Positions 23,268 to 35,528 of a stretch of DNA of 64,000 bases are shown here, in pieces. Position 1 is the stretch's first letter. Every line of letters begins with the position of its first letter. The notes beneath the pieces were generated by a model, which was not told where the DNA came from, did not search any database, and was given only the letters and a program-made list of their open reading frames with translations. The stretch is from Crocodylus rhombifer (Eukaryota; Chordata; Crocodylia; Crocodylidae), in NCBI GenBank assembly GCA_038503035.1, contig JAVSML010025212.1, positions 124,001-188,000 on the forward strand, in the 5' to 3' direction. The translations under genes and the position numbers were made by a program.

Positions 23268-23740
23268 TTAAGTACAGTCAGTCAAAAGGCCCAAAGTGGA
23301 ATTGATTCAATCTTTGCAGGTTAGTCTAAGCAGCATAGATTGAACTGATAAGCAAGTGAACAGACATTAACTTTTGATCCTGGAAATGCAGACACATGTC
23401 TGCAGTAGCCCAAGCCAGAAGCCATGCCTCCCTGCTTAGCTGGAGCAGATAGCTTGAGCTAAGATTAGCCTGCCTACCCTGCAAAGCATCCTGGGATGCT
23501 GGGGGACTGTGAGTTAACTTGAATATGGAGGGGATCTGGGACAGAAGTTCAATGAAACAATTCAACTTAAATTGTTAAGTCTGGTACTAGTTAAGTCTGA
23601 TACTATATCCACCCAGGTTTATCTTAAATTGGTTTTGGCCATTTTGAAAGTAGTTTATATGCACTGAACTTCTGTTACATTACATATTTGAACCGGTTTC
23701 CAATGACTTATACTGGTTTATGTCTAATTTCTGTCCCTAG
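23268..23740 (+). mobile_element. Non-autonomous DNA transposon, 473 bp, copy 1
   Basis: Collinear with 53575-54050 over its whole length, including the blocks AGTCAAAAGGCC, AGCAAGTGAACAGACA, GGTTTATCTTAAA and CTGTCCCTAG. The right end read inward is CTAGGGACAGA, and the left end TTAAGTACAGTCAGT is a degenerate match to it. Flanking bases begin cctt on both sides. There is no coding capacity. A hAT-type origin is possible but not shown. Confidence 0.7.
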
Positions 23741-25452
23741 CCTTAGTGTGGCTGCAGTTATATTAGCATAAAGGTACCTTAACAAGCCACATTTATAGTG
23801 ATATATCTGTATCTATTCTTGAGGGCTGTTTGTCTGCTTCAAGATCCATTTCAGTCAAAGCAGCAAAAAAATGTCACAAAGGCTTAAGTGAACAACATTT
23901 AAGAGGAATTTAAAGAACTAGTGTACCTACAATTTTTTTTTTAGCTTTGAACTAATTAGGCATACAGATTATATGATTAATATATTTGTTCCATAAAATG
24001 TCTTAAATGCAACCCTAGACACAAGCATGACTAGATATCCAGATTTTTTTTTTGCCATTCATCCAAAATATCAAGGTGAGAAATTATCAGGAAAATATTT
24101 AACATTTTAAAAACATTTGAAATATTTGAAAACAAATAGTTTTTCTAGTGAAAATATTTTACCACAAAATAGATAAATAAGAGTCATACCATCTCCAGCC
24201 TAGTGGGAGAATAATGTTCAAGCAGTTTTGAACAGGCCTCACAGGTGAATTAAGATAGAAGGGTATGGATTTAAGTAGCAGAGGTTGCTATCCCTGTGGA
24301 AAGGGGAGCTCTATTCCTCCACCTCCTGTTTCTTACTGTAGCCACTTAAATGGGCCCAATCGTAAACTGGATTGATGTTGTGACAGGCCTAACATTCTTA
24401 GAAATTCTTCATGTTAATTTCTAAGTCTTATACTGTTTAACTAAGCCTACCAGGCCTCTATCAATGTGACCTAAATAGAAAGATGACTTCCTGACCCCAA
24501 AATACATGATCAATCAGACCCATAGCAAAATTTAGCTTCCAACTATAGGGAGGGAACCAGAGCAACTAAGGGACCAAGAAAGTCTTCAAAACCTGGGTGG
24601 AGATTTACAATAGGGGTAAAAGGGGCATCACCTAACAGGCTAACTGAGGTGAAGAGCCCTTGGAACAGAAGTCTGTTCTTGAATTCCTCACTTCCCTGGC
24701 TTGTCTGATCAAGTTACTTACCCAACAAGACAGGGAAGTGAGCACTTTCATTACTGGTCAATACACTTACTGGACTCTTTTGTACATATAATCATTTCCT
24801 ACTGTGCACAGTCAGTGAAATTCAGCCTTAGGCCTTATGCAGTTCTTCTTATGTGAAGTAAAACTTAAGGAGCATGTAGGGCTTTGACCAGGTCCTCTGT
24901 ACAGATAAACTTTCACCCTATACAATTCAATGCGATACAAACACAGAATTTATAAAAGACTGTGTGCTAAAATAAACTGAAACCAAGCCTGTAGTATAAT
25001 TATTTGCAGTAAAGCTGGTTTTACTACTATAATTGATCCTTTCCTACTTTTGAAACTGAAGCAAAACATTAGCTTTGCTCTTGCAGATATTCTGACAATA
25101 TATAAATCAACTGTATTCATCTCAGTATAGCAAGAATGATGTTATAAGGGCTGCAATCCAAGAGGGAAGAAAGATACTGAAAGATCTTTCATCAAGCAAG
25201 TAATGTTGAAGACAGAGATGGGTTAATAACTTGTATAAACATTCCACAATGCCTAAACAGACTCCATCTTCTCTTGGGCCTTTCTATACTATTTTTTTTA
25301 TGCAGAGCTACTTTTGTATCAATCCCTTTATCATCAATAAGTGTGTGACGTTCCATCCCTGTAAGATTGCTTTTCCTTTGTATAAAAAGGAGTAACCCAG
25401 TATAATTTTAAAAAGAGATTATAAGTATACTTAAACATTTCTGTCATCTTAC
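23741..25452. other. Intron, nothing recognised
   Basis: AT-rich host sequence up to the splice donor of the exon at 25453-25536. No repeats I can name. Confidence 0.5.
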
Positions 25453-25536
25453 CTCAGCTCTCTTCAGCATCTCCCATTTATTTAGTATTTTCATTGCAAA
25501 AACCTTATCTGCATTTTTCAGTTTTACTACTGCAAC
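25453..25536 (-). CDS. CDC42BPA: CDC42BPA (MRCK-alpha) exon with the catalytic lysine
   Basis: Internal coding exon, 84 bases (28 codons), minus strand. It encodes [16 protein letters not shown] followed by [12 protein letters not shown]. This is the beta2-beta3 part of the kinase N-lobe: the first Val closes the glycine-rich loop begun in the exon at 45636-45727, and the Lys of VFAMK is the ATP-binding lysine. The acceptor is a T-rich tract ending in CAG just above 25536, and the donor is GTAAGA just below 25453. Both junctions are phase 0, so the exon joins its neighbours cleanly. From memory of the family, [12 protein letters not shown] matches MRCK-alpha, whereas MRCK-beta has a KMKNTER-type sequence. 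No stop or frameshift is present, so the gene looks functional here. Confidence 0.95.
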
Positions 25537-28118
25537 CTGAAAAAGATAAATTGGGAATGAATAACCTAACATATGAAAATAAGAGTTTAGAACAAGTATT
25601 CTTTGTGCGATCTTTGTGGAACCAGATTGCTATGTTGCTTGAACTTGTTTTCATTCTTATAGGTTTTTGGACCCTTTGATGTAGGACTTTAATCTGTGTA
25701 TATGATGCTTGAGCAAATATTAATCATTACAGTTTTAAGGAGAAATTTCATAACTATACAGAATACTTGCTGTTGGGTTTGTTTTGTATTGTTTTGTTTT
25801 GTTTTGTTTTTTACAAGTTTTCAAATTCACTTTAAACCTTCATGGTGTATAGATTTATACTGCAAAACAACTGAAAGATAACATGTCAACACCACACTTC
25901 CTGCCCCTTCTATTCTGCTACCAGACTAGTACTGAATACACTTCCAAGACATGGAATAGATTCTTAAACCCACTCTTTTCCATCACAGCAGCAGAGATGA
26001 AAGAGCTCCTGGGAGTCAGGTTCCCAAAGCCAAGAAACATTTCAATGTCTGCTGGCAAAACAAAATATTTACTTGAGATTTGCTATAGGAAAATCCACCT
26101 AGAAAGTTTTTTAGCCCCATTTAAAAGCATAGGGAATGTTACAATATGGTAAAATTGTTTTAGTATACCATTATTCCCTTGAGGATCTCAATACCATCTC
26201 TTTATGCCCTGTGGGACTTTAGCTAAATAACATCACTCAAATTTATGGATGGGTAAATTTATGAGAGATTATAATTCTTATTTGATATCTGCATTAGATG
26301 TCAGAGATGCATTTTGACAGTTTATCATGAGTATAAAAGGTATTCATACATTGCACAACACACCACTGTGTAGAGATACACTGTATGGAGTTCTAATTGA
26401 GGAACAGTGAACATATGCCTGGATGGAGCCCATGATAATGTGGTCATGTTTCCAGTACTTAAGCTAACTAATTTTGTATGACCTCATGTGTCTCACTGTA
26501 GTGTTGTGTTTTGCAGTGTGGCTATGTTCACAGACTCTTTGCCTGAGGATCTTATAATGTAAATAAATATGACAAGACACAGGGTGGGATTACATCAGGA
26601 AAGACAGATAACGACTTTAGACAAGATACACAAGAGGAACAGTCTACAGTCCCCTACTCTGGATAAAATGCAAGCCTGAGTATCTTAGCCAAAATGTCAT
26701 GCACAAAACATGTGGCGGAACTCACCATACAACCCAGAATTCTTGAACCACTGTATTGTGACTGAAGACCAAGACTATTGGGAACATTATCCCACAAATA
26801 TGGAAAAACTCAACATTGTATAACTTTGAAAATTCATACATCTACAACTAAGTCCTTTTCCTTTGAAGAGGAAGGAGGGTTCTTAAGACATAAGGAGAGA
26901 AAAGGTTATTTTTGTATCCACTCTGGTTACAAACCAGAAGGCTGTCATAAGAATTAGCGTCATCTTTAGCCTGCAGGCTAGTGACAAAAAAAATTAAGGT
27001 TGAACTCTACATTCCTCTCTCTTTCATATTGAGCAACCTGGCTATGTGCCAAGAAAGTAATAACATAAAAGAAAACCCAACATATAATGACAGTTTGGTG
27101 AAGACAATGTCACGTAAGGCTCTTTTCAACCCTCTTTTCAAAAGGTGGTATCATCTCTAGTAGCTGCATCAAGCTAGCAAAGATGTATACCGCACTCCAT
27201 CTACAATCCTTACAGGTGTCTTCAGCAGAATTGCATTCTCTCTCTCTCAGCTATAAATTGGGTGGAACAGCTATTATTCCCTGAGGTGCTGTGGCCCTGC
27301 CCTTTTTCATGCCCCTCCCATTATGAAAACAAAATACAGTACAGGCCATATGAAAGGAGAGAAGGAGAAAAAATACAAAGGCAGTGCATTTAGATGTTTA
27401 AACTAGTTTGAGAGTAGTCTAAAACACTAATAAAGTGATATTTAAAAATGTATTAGCAGACTGTGTTCAACCCAAGGTCCCCTATTAAGATTCTAGGACT
27501 GCCTATGATCAACATGTTTTTAAGACTGCAGTGTTTAAAACTGTGTTAGCTAAAACATGATAGTTTTTACATTTATTTAGACATGGCCAATAGAACAAAA
27601 CAGTTTCATAACTTTTATTTTACACAAGCCTCTAGCCTTCTATCATGTCCCTAGGTAAAACCTGCTTTGTCAACACAAGATACAGAGTCACATTTAAAAT
27701 ATCAGCTAAAATGAGTTCTCATACATATCCTGTTTTCTTAGTCTAAATGTAATTACTGCATAACTACTGCTGTTTAACAATCAAATAGCCCACTGTGCTT
27801 GTTAAAAATACTTTGCTTGGAAGCAAACAGTAGAGAGATTGTGGAAAGAAGCCAGTTTTAAGGAGGATCTGAAGAAAAGGGAAGAGGCTCCATTGTCTGA
27901 TTGTTGGTACCCTCAGTATGCCCATAATACACAAACTGTGGTTGGGGTGTTGGAAGAGATGTTGAACAAGCTTTGAGCTCAAAAGCTTGTCCAATCTCTC
28001 TCCCAGCTATACAGTTGTTCCAATAAAAGATATTACAAAAATCCCTTGCCTCTGGATCATCATGGCTACAACACTTCAACCCTACTGCAAACCATGGTTT
28101 CCTATACACGTGCTGGCT
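25537..28118. other. Intron with one simple repeat
   Basis: Holds a (GTTTT)n tract at about 25780-25812 and otherwise AT-rich single-copy-looking DNA. The 89-codon open frame at 25883-26152 has no family resemblance and I do not call it. Confidence 0.5.
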
Positions 28119-28202
28119 CATGTTCTAAATAGAACACATCAGAGTAGACTCAGTTTGCTCCATGTTCTAAATGGAACACTCCAGCATAGTCTCATCATCA
28201 TG
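28119..28202. repeat. Two 42-bp direct repeats
   Basis: CATGTTCTAAATRGAACAC occurs at 28119 and 28161, a spacing of 42 bases, matching at 18 of 19 positions. The rest of each unit is only loosely similar. The 19-mer is itself a small palindrome around GTTCTAAATRGAAC. It directly precedes the fold-back MITE. Confidence 0.65.
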
Positions 28203-28381
28203 TGTATCAGCCCCCACAGGTTTAAAAAATGACTTCTGGCGCACTTTATCTAAACCTCATCAAATGCTGCTGATATATAAATATTGCTTATGCAGTTTTT
28301 AAGCTTCTAAGTCACTCATCAAACGAGGTTTAGATAAAGCATCCCTCAGCCATTTTTAAACCCACGGGGGCTTAATACACG
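28200..28381. mobile_element. Fold-back MITE with long inverted arms
   Basis: An inverted repeat of about 55 bp per arm around a 66-base centre. The inner 15 bases are perfect: CTTTATCTAAACCTC at 28244-28258 and its complement at 28325-28339. The outer part (AGCCCCC, GGTTTAAAAA, GTGTAT blocks) is imperfect but collinear. The centre contains a 56-base segment that recurs without arms at 29134-29189. Confidence 0.75.
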
Positions 28382-29133
28382 TTCCCAGCTCTCCAGGACC
28401 CGCTCTAATTAAAATGCTCATCCCACCTCTGAGCACATGTATAGGCACCCTTTGGCTTTACACACATATGCACATGCAGAGAATTCAATGCAAGTTTCAA
28501 ATGACAGTAGAAATAGCTTCTGTGAAAAACATGGGAACTCACTGTATTATTTTTATGAAAATATGTGCAACTGTTTCTTTCACTCATTTTTCTATTGTTA
28601 CCTACTAAGACAGGAGTACAAGGGACTGGGTAGGATTCATAAAAGCAATAGATTTATCCACTGATAGGAAGGAACTATGGATAACTGTTAACACGTAAAT
28701 AGGAGCTACCTTGGAGTGACAATAGAAGAGCAATGACCAGACATCAGCTTTAAACAATTTCCAGCCAAGGAAGGCAGAACATGTGAAAACAACATGACTG
28801 CAACTTGAAACAAAGAACAGAGGTATGGGCAGACTGGGTTAATTAGGTGGTTGCTGCTCAGTGCTGGGGTTATTTTTTATGAACCCTGGACATTTTGAAA
28901 TCAAAGTTTCAAGTTAGGATGCTTGGTTCAACATATTAAGTTGTGCTTTCCAATTCTGACCTGCAAAACCTACATACTACACTCCAACAAATTAATAAAA
29001 GCTGTCTTGCTTTGAAGGGCTGTCCTGTGTCACTGAAAAATGCCTGTTGGTTGCATAGCTCTCTAAAGGGGTCAATCTCCAACGCAGGGGTCATTTTCTT
29101 CTGGAACCAAATGAAAGGCAGAATTTTATTTCA
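28382..29133. other. Intron, nothing recognised
   Basis: AT-rich host sequence between the fold-back element and the arm-less copy of its loop. No feature was recognised. Confidence 0.45.
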
Positions 29134-29189
29134 CTGCTGATGTATAAATATTGCTTATGCAGTTTTTAAGCTTCTAAGTCACTCAGCAA
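29134..29189 (+). repeat. Arm-less copy of the fold-back MITE loop
   Basis: 56 bases matching 28267-28322 at 54 positions, same orientation, about 870 bases away. The flanks are unrelated to the MITE arms. Confidence 0.85.
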
Positions 29190-29568
29190 CATTATACTTC
29201 ATAAATCCAACAGCCTGAATTGTGTGTAAAGGCCTAGTGTCATTACAGTCTCACCCTATATGATTAAATTCCTCCCCCCACATATACTTAGAAATGATTC
29301 ACTGCTGCCTCAGAGGCATCTATGTCCACTCAGCTCTGCCACGGGAACACAGAAGTGTTGCATGCATACCCCAAAAACCAGGACTAGCACATATTTGACC
29401 TTGAACTGAGACCAGTCACCTTCCATCTATCAGTAACCTGGCAATCAAGGCACCTGCTGTTGAAGCAAAATTCTGAATATAGGTGCTGCCAATGCTTGAA
29501 CTTAGTTTGACTGAGAGTGGAAAACTCCATACAGGGTCGGAACTGCCCTTTCTATGACCTTTGGGCTT

Positions 29569-30300
29569 GTCAATCAACCATGACCCAGTTTTCTGTGTTG
29601 CTCATGCGCAGTAACAACCAAGCCCTGATCTGACACATGCTCAGTCTTTCTGTAACATGAAGTAATCTGGCTAGAACATTCTGTTTGAGGATTGATTCGA
29701 TTGGCTAATAAATTCATATTTAAGGCTAATGAACCCCTCCCTCTGGGGGGAGATCGCGCTACTGGAGACAGAGGCTGGTGCTTCAGGGACTGTCTCGCAG
29801 TCAGGCTTTAGGGCCTATTGATCTCCTTCCCCGATTGGCACTTTGTGCTACTAGATTGATTCCGGTTTTAATTTCCTGGTTTCTGATTGACCTTCACTGA
29901 TTACCAACTACGATTTGGACCATCCTACTACGACTTCACCTCGTCATCTCAGCATCCTGACCTTGGCATCATTCTCTGACCACCCGATTGTCCATCATCT
30001 GGGACTGGAGTCACATCACAGCATTCTACGCGTTACAGTTTTGTTTGTTTGATTTCCCAATTCATGAGCTGTTGACCAGCCCTGGGACTAGGTCTTCGGA
30101 CTTAACCTCATGGGCCAACAGACCCCTCTGTTATATTCGTTGTTACTGTAACCGAAGACATCGTTTCCTACACATCTAAGCGTAAGTCAAATAAATTTCA
30201 CCCTGTTTACGAAACCGCTACGCTTCTGTGCCTCAGTTCTCCATAGCCAAAAAACCCAGCCTGTTTTTGTGTCTAATTGCCACCCTGGCCCACCGTGACA
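29569..30300 (+). mobile_element. Probable LTR of an LTR retroelement, possibly solo
   Basis: The segment starts TGTCA and ends TGACA, a short perfect terminal inverted repeat. It contains a TATTTAAGG promoter-like box near 29720 and an AATAAA signal near 30192. Its composition differs from the intron around it. What follows 30300 could be the start of an internal region, but I see no gag, pol or env coding and cannot assign a primer-binding site. The left boundary is a best guess, and no target duplication was confirmed. Confidence 0.5.
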
Positions 30301-30929
30301 CTGGGGCTTGGTTCATCCCCCCGGGACACCTGCTAAGGACAAGGGTAGGTCTGAGACACCCATGTTCTAGGTTCTTCTTCCCCTGAGGATTTGAATCCTG
30401 ACCTCCCACATCACATGACAGAAACCTAATCACCAGAAGGCAGGCTCAACAGGGCTGGGAGAAATTTCCTACTGCAGCTAAGCTGCTGGGCAACCAAACA
30501 GAAAGCATCCCAAGATTGGAAGTACAAATAGGCAGGAGACTGACTATGCTGCTTTGGTAAGGGGAGGGATAAGTCCTCGTTCCCAATGCTGTTTGTACAT
30601 TTTGCCCTACAGAGTCATTGGAGAAACTGCATCATGAGTATTATGAGCAAACTGCCTGCTTCCACAGGTTGAAGCATGATGCTCCACAGGCTTGAAGTCC
30701 CTTCCCCATGGGGCTGAAACAGTCGTCAAGACTACATTGTTTGGAAACACAGATTGGCAGCCCTCATTACAGTACTTCAAAGAGGCCTCTTAGAAGCCAT
30801 GAACCTGAATCCCTAAACAGGAAGGTATGTGCGCCTGTGTCTGGACAGAAAAAAAGAAAAAGTCTGGTGAAATGACAGAAGAACATTTTCATGTCTTGGA
30901 TTTTCTTTTCAGAAAAGGAAAGCTCATAT
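30301..30929. other. Intron or LTR-element leader remnant
   Basis: The first 60 or so bases after the LTR may be an untranslated leader. Around 30360-30440 a GATTTGAATCCTGACC-type word resembles an antisense tRNA B box, hinting at an old SINE. No coding is visible. Confidence 0.35.
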
Positions 30930-31112
30930 AGGGCTTAGACAGTTTATCCAGGGAGAGTCCCTGCTCTCTCAGGAGAAACCATGAATGTACAGAAGTCCAT
31001 AATCTTTCTCCCTGAGTAAAAGTGGCCCCTCTGGGAGAAAAATAACTCAGGAACAACCCAAGTGAAGTGGCTCCCTGAAGAATCTCTCAGGAGACAGAAC
31101 TTCTGTACAGGC
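30930..31112. mobile_element. Short MITE, copy 2, opposite orientation
   Basis: Diverged reverse-orientation relative of 9407-9594, sharing CTGCTCTCYCAGGAG, AAAAATAACTCAGGAA-like blocks and a terminal CTTCTGTACAGGCAG. A further end-like fragment occurs near 31510-31560. Confidence 0.5.
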
Positions 31113-32189
31113 AGCCAGTGTGCTTTGTGCTTCTTTCTCGACCTCCCACAGATGGGGGCAGAGCGTCAGTCTCAGGCAAGCAGGGAGCAGAGCATGTCCC
31201 CAAGTGCTTCTAGCTGGAAAAGCCCAGCACCAAAGCATGTAAGGGGTATGTTCGGCTTCTGCCTTCTTCCCTGCCCAAATCACACTGTAGCACTTGGGTG
31301 CTGCCAAGCATACTGCATACTCCCTGCCCAGCCGCAGCCAGGCTGGCACTCAGCTCCATGCACAACACAGACCTTACCCCCAGCTTCTCTGAGCCTGATG
31401 ATCCTTGACAACATTCACTTGAAAAAAAAAAAAAGCCTGCAAAGCAGTCTGGGCTGTGTGCTCTAAGGACCCCAGGCAGCCTAGCCGTCCTGCAGGCCCT
31501 TTGCTTTTTCTGAACTTCTGTACAGCCAGTTTTTCTCTCAGGAAAACAAACCTGGAAGAGCTGTTCTGGATTATTTGAATTTGTGTATGCAGCTGTATGT
31601 ACAATGCTCAGCATTTCTCCAGCTTCCTGTCATTAGCCTACCCTGCCTTGCCAGCTGACTCTCTCCCACTGTCACACAGACTGTGAAAACATACTCATCA
31701 CCATGCACTCAGCTCACTAATGAATGATAATCCTTTTGTTTTCAGGTAACCTGTATGCACTCCAGGCCAGGTTTCCTTTCTTACTGGCAAATCCAGTGGT
31801 CCAGATCTTGCCCCTGTTACAAAAATGCAATGCATGAGTGCTGTATCTTAGACTAGCATTACTTAAGGATAAACACCGGTGTATGTGATGCATTTATCAT
31901 TAAAAATGCACAAATCGCTATGGGAGCAGGGGCCAGAAACCCAGGCATCCCTCCCTCTTTCCTGGTACACAGGCTTATGTCCCCCTCGTTTACTCTACTG
32001 CTGGCCCCATGACACTTTGCTTTTTGGTAAGACAGTGGGCCAGCTTCAAGATGAGGATGGTGAAAGGTGTCTGCCCCATTACTTGGGGAACAGGGTACTC
32101 TGCTGGGACACAGGAAGGGCAGGTTCAAACCCCCTGAAGCTGAATGGGGCCTACAGCCCAAGTCTGCAAAGTGCTCCAACCTCTAGGCC
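31113..32189. other. Intron, nothing firmly recognised
   Basis: Moderately GC-rich stretch with overlapping open frames on both strands (31062-31614, 31859-32301) that resemble nothing and lack splice context. Confidence 0.4.
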
Positions 32190-32286
32190 AGTGGCTCTCA
32201 AATTTCTTAGACTAAAGGCATGTATTAAGCAGTACCTGACTGCATCCTTAAAAGATTTTGTGGCACCCTGGTTGAGAATCCCTATG
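32190..32286. mobile_element. Short hAT-like MITE, about 97 bp
   Basis: Begins CAGTGGCTCTCAA and ends GGTTGAGAATCCCTATG, which read inward is an inverted match of the CAGTGGTTCTCAA terminal type. Internally deleted, non-coding. Confidence 0.55.
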
Positions 32287-33411
32287 CTAGGCTATTTATG
32301 ATAGTGATGGAGGAGAATCTTGTATGTGGGCAAGGGTCAGTTGAATTTCAAGCAGACAGATAGGTCTTGGCACCAGCTGAAATTCCCCACTGGAACAGAC
32401 AGTCACATGCCTCCTGGGTAATTGAGAATCAGACTGTGGGGGAAGATACTGCCCATTGAAATGAATTGGGGAACTCCATGGTTCTTTGAGGGCACATGAT
32501 CTACATGATTCCTTCCATTTAAGGTATAGGAGAACTGCACAACCACATAGGAAAAGTAGAATTCCTCTGTTAATTAGGTCATATAATACATCCAGCAGAA
32601 CAGATTTGGCCAGAGTGGTGCGTCACTCTAGTGGATGAATCATTTCCGGATCTGATCCACAGGGCTTCTTGCTGCAGCTTCTTTGGGTATTTTGCTGGTG
32701 TCGGCAATACCCCGGAAGCTAAGGCAACCCTACCCCGTAAACATCACTGAATTTTAAATTTGCAATTATTGTTCAGCATACAAACCGGCAGTGGGGTGGT
32801 GGGTGGTGGCAGCGTTAACTTCCATGTGCTGGCTATACCAACACTGCAGCCCTCATAGCCACAGAAACAGGCTCCGCAGACTGGATCTACTAGTGGGTTT
32901 TTCTGGCCCATGAAAAGCCCTGCGGTTGGTATTTGGTCTATTAACTCATTTGAGTTTGACACTCCTGGTGTTAGACAAGTCTTTTCCAAAAGCTACACAT
33001 TAGTTTACTGCGTAAAACGGAATTTAGCTTGATAGAGCTACTGGGCTCACCCTTGTACAAAGTGGGAATGTGGTCTAGAGTTAAAGGGGTACACTCCCAG
33101 AGAACCTGTATAAAGGTCAAATCCATGACAGCTTTACTGAAGGACAGAAAAAAAGAAACTGGACCAGCTGGCTTTACAGTTCATCAATACCAGTCTTTTA
33201 TTCTATGAAACCCATAAATGCTATTCCATGTCAACAAAAAATACTAGAATGAACTGATCATCATTTTTAGGCATCTATTATCATAGTACGTTCTTGTGGT
33301 GTACATAGTTTCAGAGTGCGGTGTGATGTCTGTTTAATGTAAGACAGTAGATTTTAGGGAGATTACTAGGCCTTGCATACCTCGAAAAAAATGTTGGCTC
33401 TTTTAAAACAA
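32287..33411. other. Intron, nothing recognised
   Basis: Host sequence without recognisable exon or repeat. Confidence 0.45.
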
Positions 33412-33491
33412 GACTCCTGCCTTGATTAGGGGGTTGGACTAGATGACCATGTAAGGTTCCTTGCAGCCCTACTTTCCAATGATTCTAAATG
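33412..33491 (+). mobile_element. CR1 3'-end scrap
   Basis: About 80 bases of the CR1 3' UTR signature (GGGTTGGACTAGATGACC, then TTGCAGCCCTACTTTCCAATGA). Extremely 5'-truncated insertion. Confidence 0.75.
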
Positions 33492-34982
33492 GCTGAGACT
33501 ATGATAGTTACAACAAACAACATTTAAAAAAATTTCTAAAGCATTATATAAATGCTACTACATATATTATACATAGAACATACACATACAAAGGGTGTCC
33601 TTTTGATGCTCAGTTATCCTCAAGAACCTCTCCGAGCTGCCAAAAGAAGAAAGAACTACTAATCTTTCCTGTATAGTTATCCTAAAATGGTTCCTGGAAC
33701 TTATTAACTGGACATTTAACGTTTTTCAAAATTTATTTTTTCCTGTGAGCAGCCAACTAAAAATGCTTGGTATGTGCTGATGTAAACATTTTGGTTTCAG
33801 TTGAATTTTATTTTCTCTTTCATTCTTCTAGCGGCTTTCCATATTTCCCACAAACAAATATGCTGCCTGGCACGCTGTCAAATTGTTTCTGTCCCTTATA
33901 AACAAAAGGTCTCATCTTTATGCTGTATGTCTTCATGCTTCTCTTTGCCTCCCCAAGCATTTTGTAACAGAATCTATTAAAAAAACCCCAAAACCCAAAA
34001 AACTAATACTAAAATATCTCTTTGTTCTTGGCTCAGCAGGGGTAAGAAGCAAGAGGCGGGCTTTTCAAAGGGGTCTAAGGAAAAAAAAAAAATCAATGCG
34101 TGTCTACCTCTGTTAGCTTTTCCTGAGAAGTCCATCTGACATGCTCAGCCCTTGGTTCAGCAGGGTGAGGATCACTGCCTGTGGTAAGTAAGACACTCCT
34201 AGATCCTTGGCCCAATTTAAGGGTGGAAGATTTTGAAAAGCCTATTTTCACATTCACTGGTACCAAGTTCATATATGCTGATAAGTGAAGGGGATAAAGC
34301 CATCAGTATCTACAGGATTGAGTTTTCCTTAAAAACAAAACAAAATATTTTCTAATTATTAGGGTTTCAAAGATCATTTTCCAAAATATAAATAAAATAA
34401 AAAAATAGATGCAACGTTTTCTTCTCATGTGAGAGGCAGCTCCAGTGCCTCTGCTGACACTCGCAGGTATTTTCAAATAGCAGCAGAATGAAGCAGGCAA
34501 AAATTTCAATGCACATACTCAGAATTTCAGCTAAATCCTCCAGCTGCTCCAGGGTGGTCCTTACCATCTCCTTTGTATCAGGATCTGATTAGGTAGATCT
34601 CAAGTCATTTGTCTAACAGTTACTTCATAAATTTTGCAAGAGGTGCTGGTTTGGGCAAGCAGCACTAAAGCACTTCTCACCCACATCATGAACTGTCCCA
34701 TGATAACACAGCTCCTATTAGCAGAAGATTAATGGATTCTGAAAACAACTCTATACACTCCTCTTTGAATAAGCAACTGTGTAGGAGCTAAGCTGAACAA
34801 AATTAAACACATCCTTGGGCTATATTAAGGAAGGAGTTGGCTCAAAGGAAGAATGAATAGGAACAAAAACCCAACAACATTCATTTCGACTCCTTTTGTC
34901 TGTATCCAGCCTTTGAAAAAATAACAAAAAGGAACTAGCCAATGAAAACATGTCAATTCTAACATGTAAATTATAAAAAGGA
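33492..34982. other. Intron, nothing recognised
   Basis: AT-rich host sequence with A-tracts (around 34079-34092). No exon or repeat was recognised. Confidence 0.45.
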
Positions 34983-35528
34983 ATCAGAGAATCATAGGAA
35001 GTTAGGGTTGGAAGTGACCTCAGGAGGTCATCTAATCCAACACCCTGCTCTCAGCAGGGACCAACCCCAACTAGATAATTCCAGCCAAAACTTTGTCCAG
35101 CCAGGTTTTGAAAACCTGCAAGGATGGAGCTTCCACCACCTCTCTGGGTAACCTGTTCCAGTGTTTTATCACCCTGCCAGTGAGAAAATGTTTCCTAATA
35201 TCTAACCTAAACTTCCCTTGCTGCAACTTGAGATTGTTGATCCTTATTCTGTCATCTGCCACCACTGAAAACAGTCTACCTCCATACTCATTCAAATCCT
35301 GCTTCAGGTAGTTGAACGCTGCTATTAAGTCTCCTCTTCTCTAGATTAAATAAACTCAGTTCCTCCAGTCTTTACTCATAAGTCATGTCCCCCAGTCCCC
35401 TCACCATTATTATCACACTCCACTGGACTCTCTCCAATTTGTCCACATCCTTATTGTAGTGGGGGGCCCAGAACTAAACACAGTACTGCAGATGTGGCCT
35501 CACCAGTGCTGAATAGAGGGGAGTAATC

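Larger units (their letters stand above)
10024..25452 (-). other. CDC42BPA: CDC42BPA intron, 15.4 kb
   Basis: Bounded by the GTAAGA donor below 25453 and the CAG acceptor above 10023. Its length is largely repeats: a 344-bp Tigger-like MITE, a nearly full CR1 (about 14600-18376), a hAT-like MITE, a Tigger-like element with a decayed CR1 inside, and a 473-bp DNA transposon. Both plus-strand CR1s here are antisense to the host gene. Confidence 0.9.

Noticed and set aside
25883..26152. 89-codon frame near the CDC42BPA exon, possible alternative exon
   Set aside because: On the opposite strand to the gene and without a recognisable family or splice sites that fit.
30360..30440. tRNA gene or tRNA-derived SINE suggested by a GATTTGAATCC word
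   Set aside because: Only a B-box-like word; no A box at the right distance and no cloverleaf I could form.
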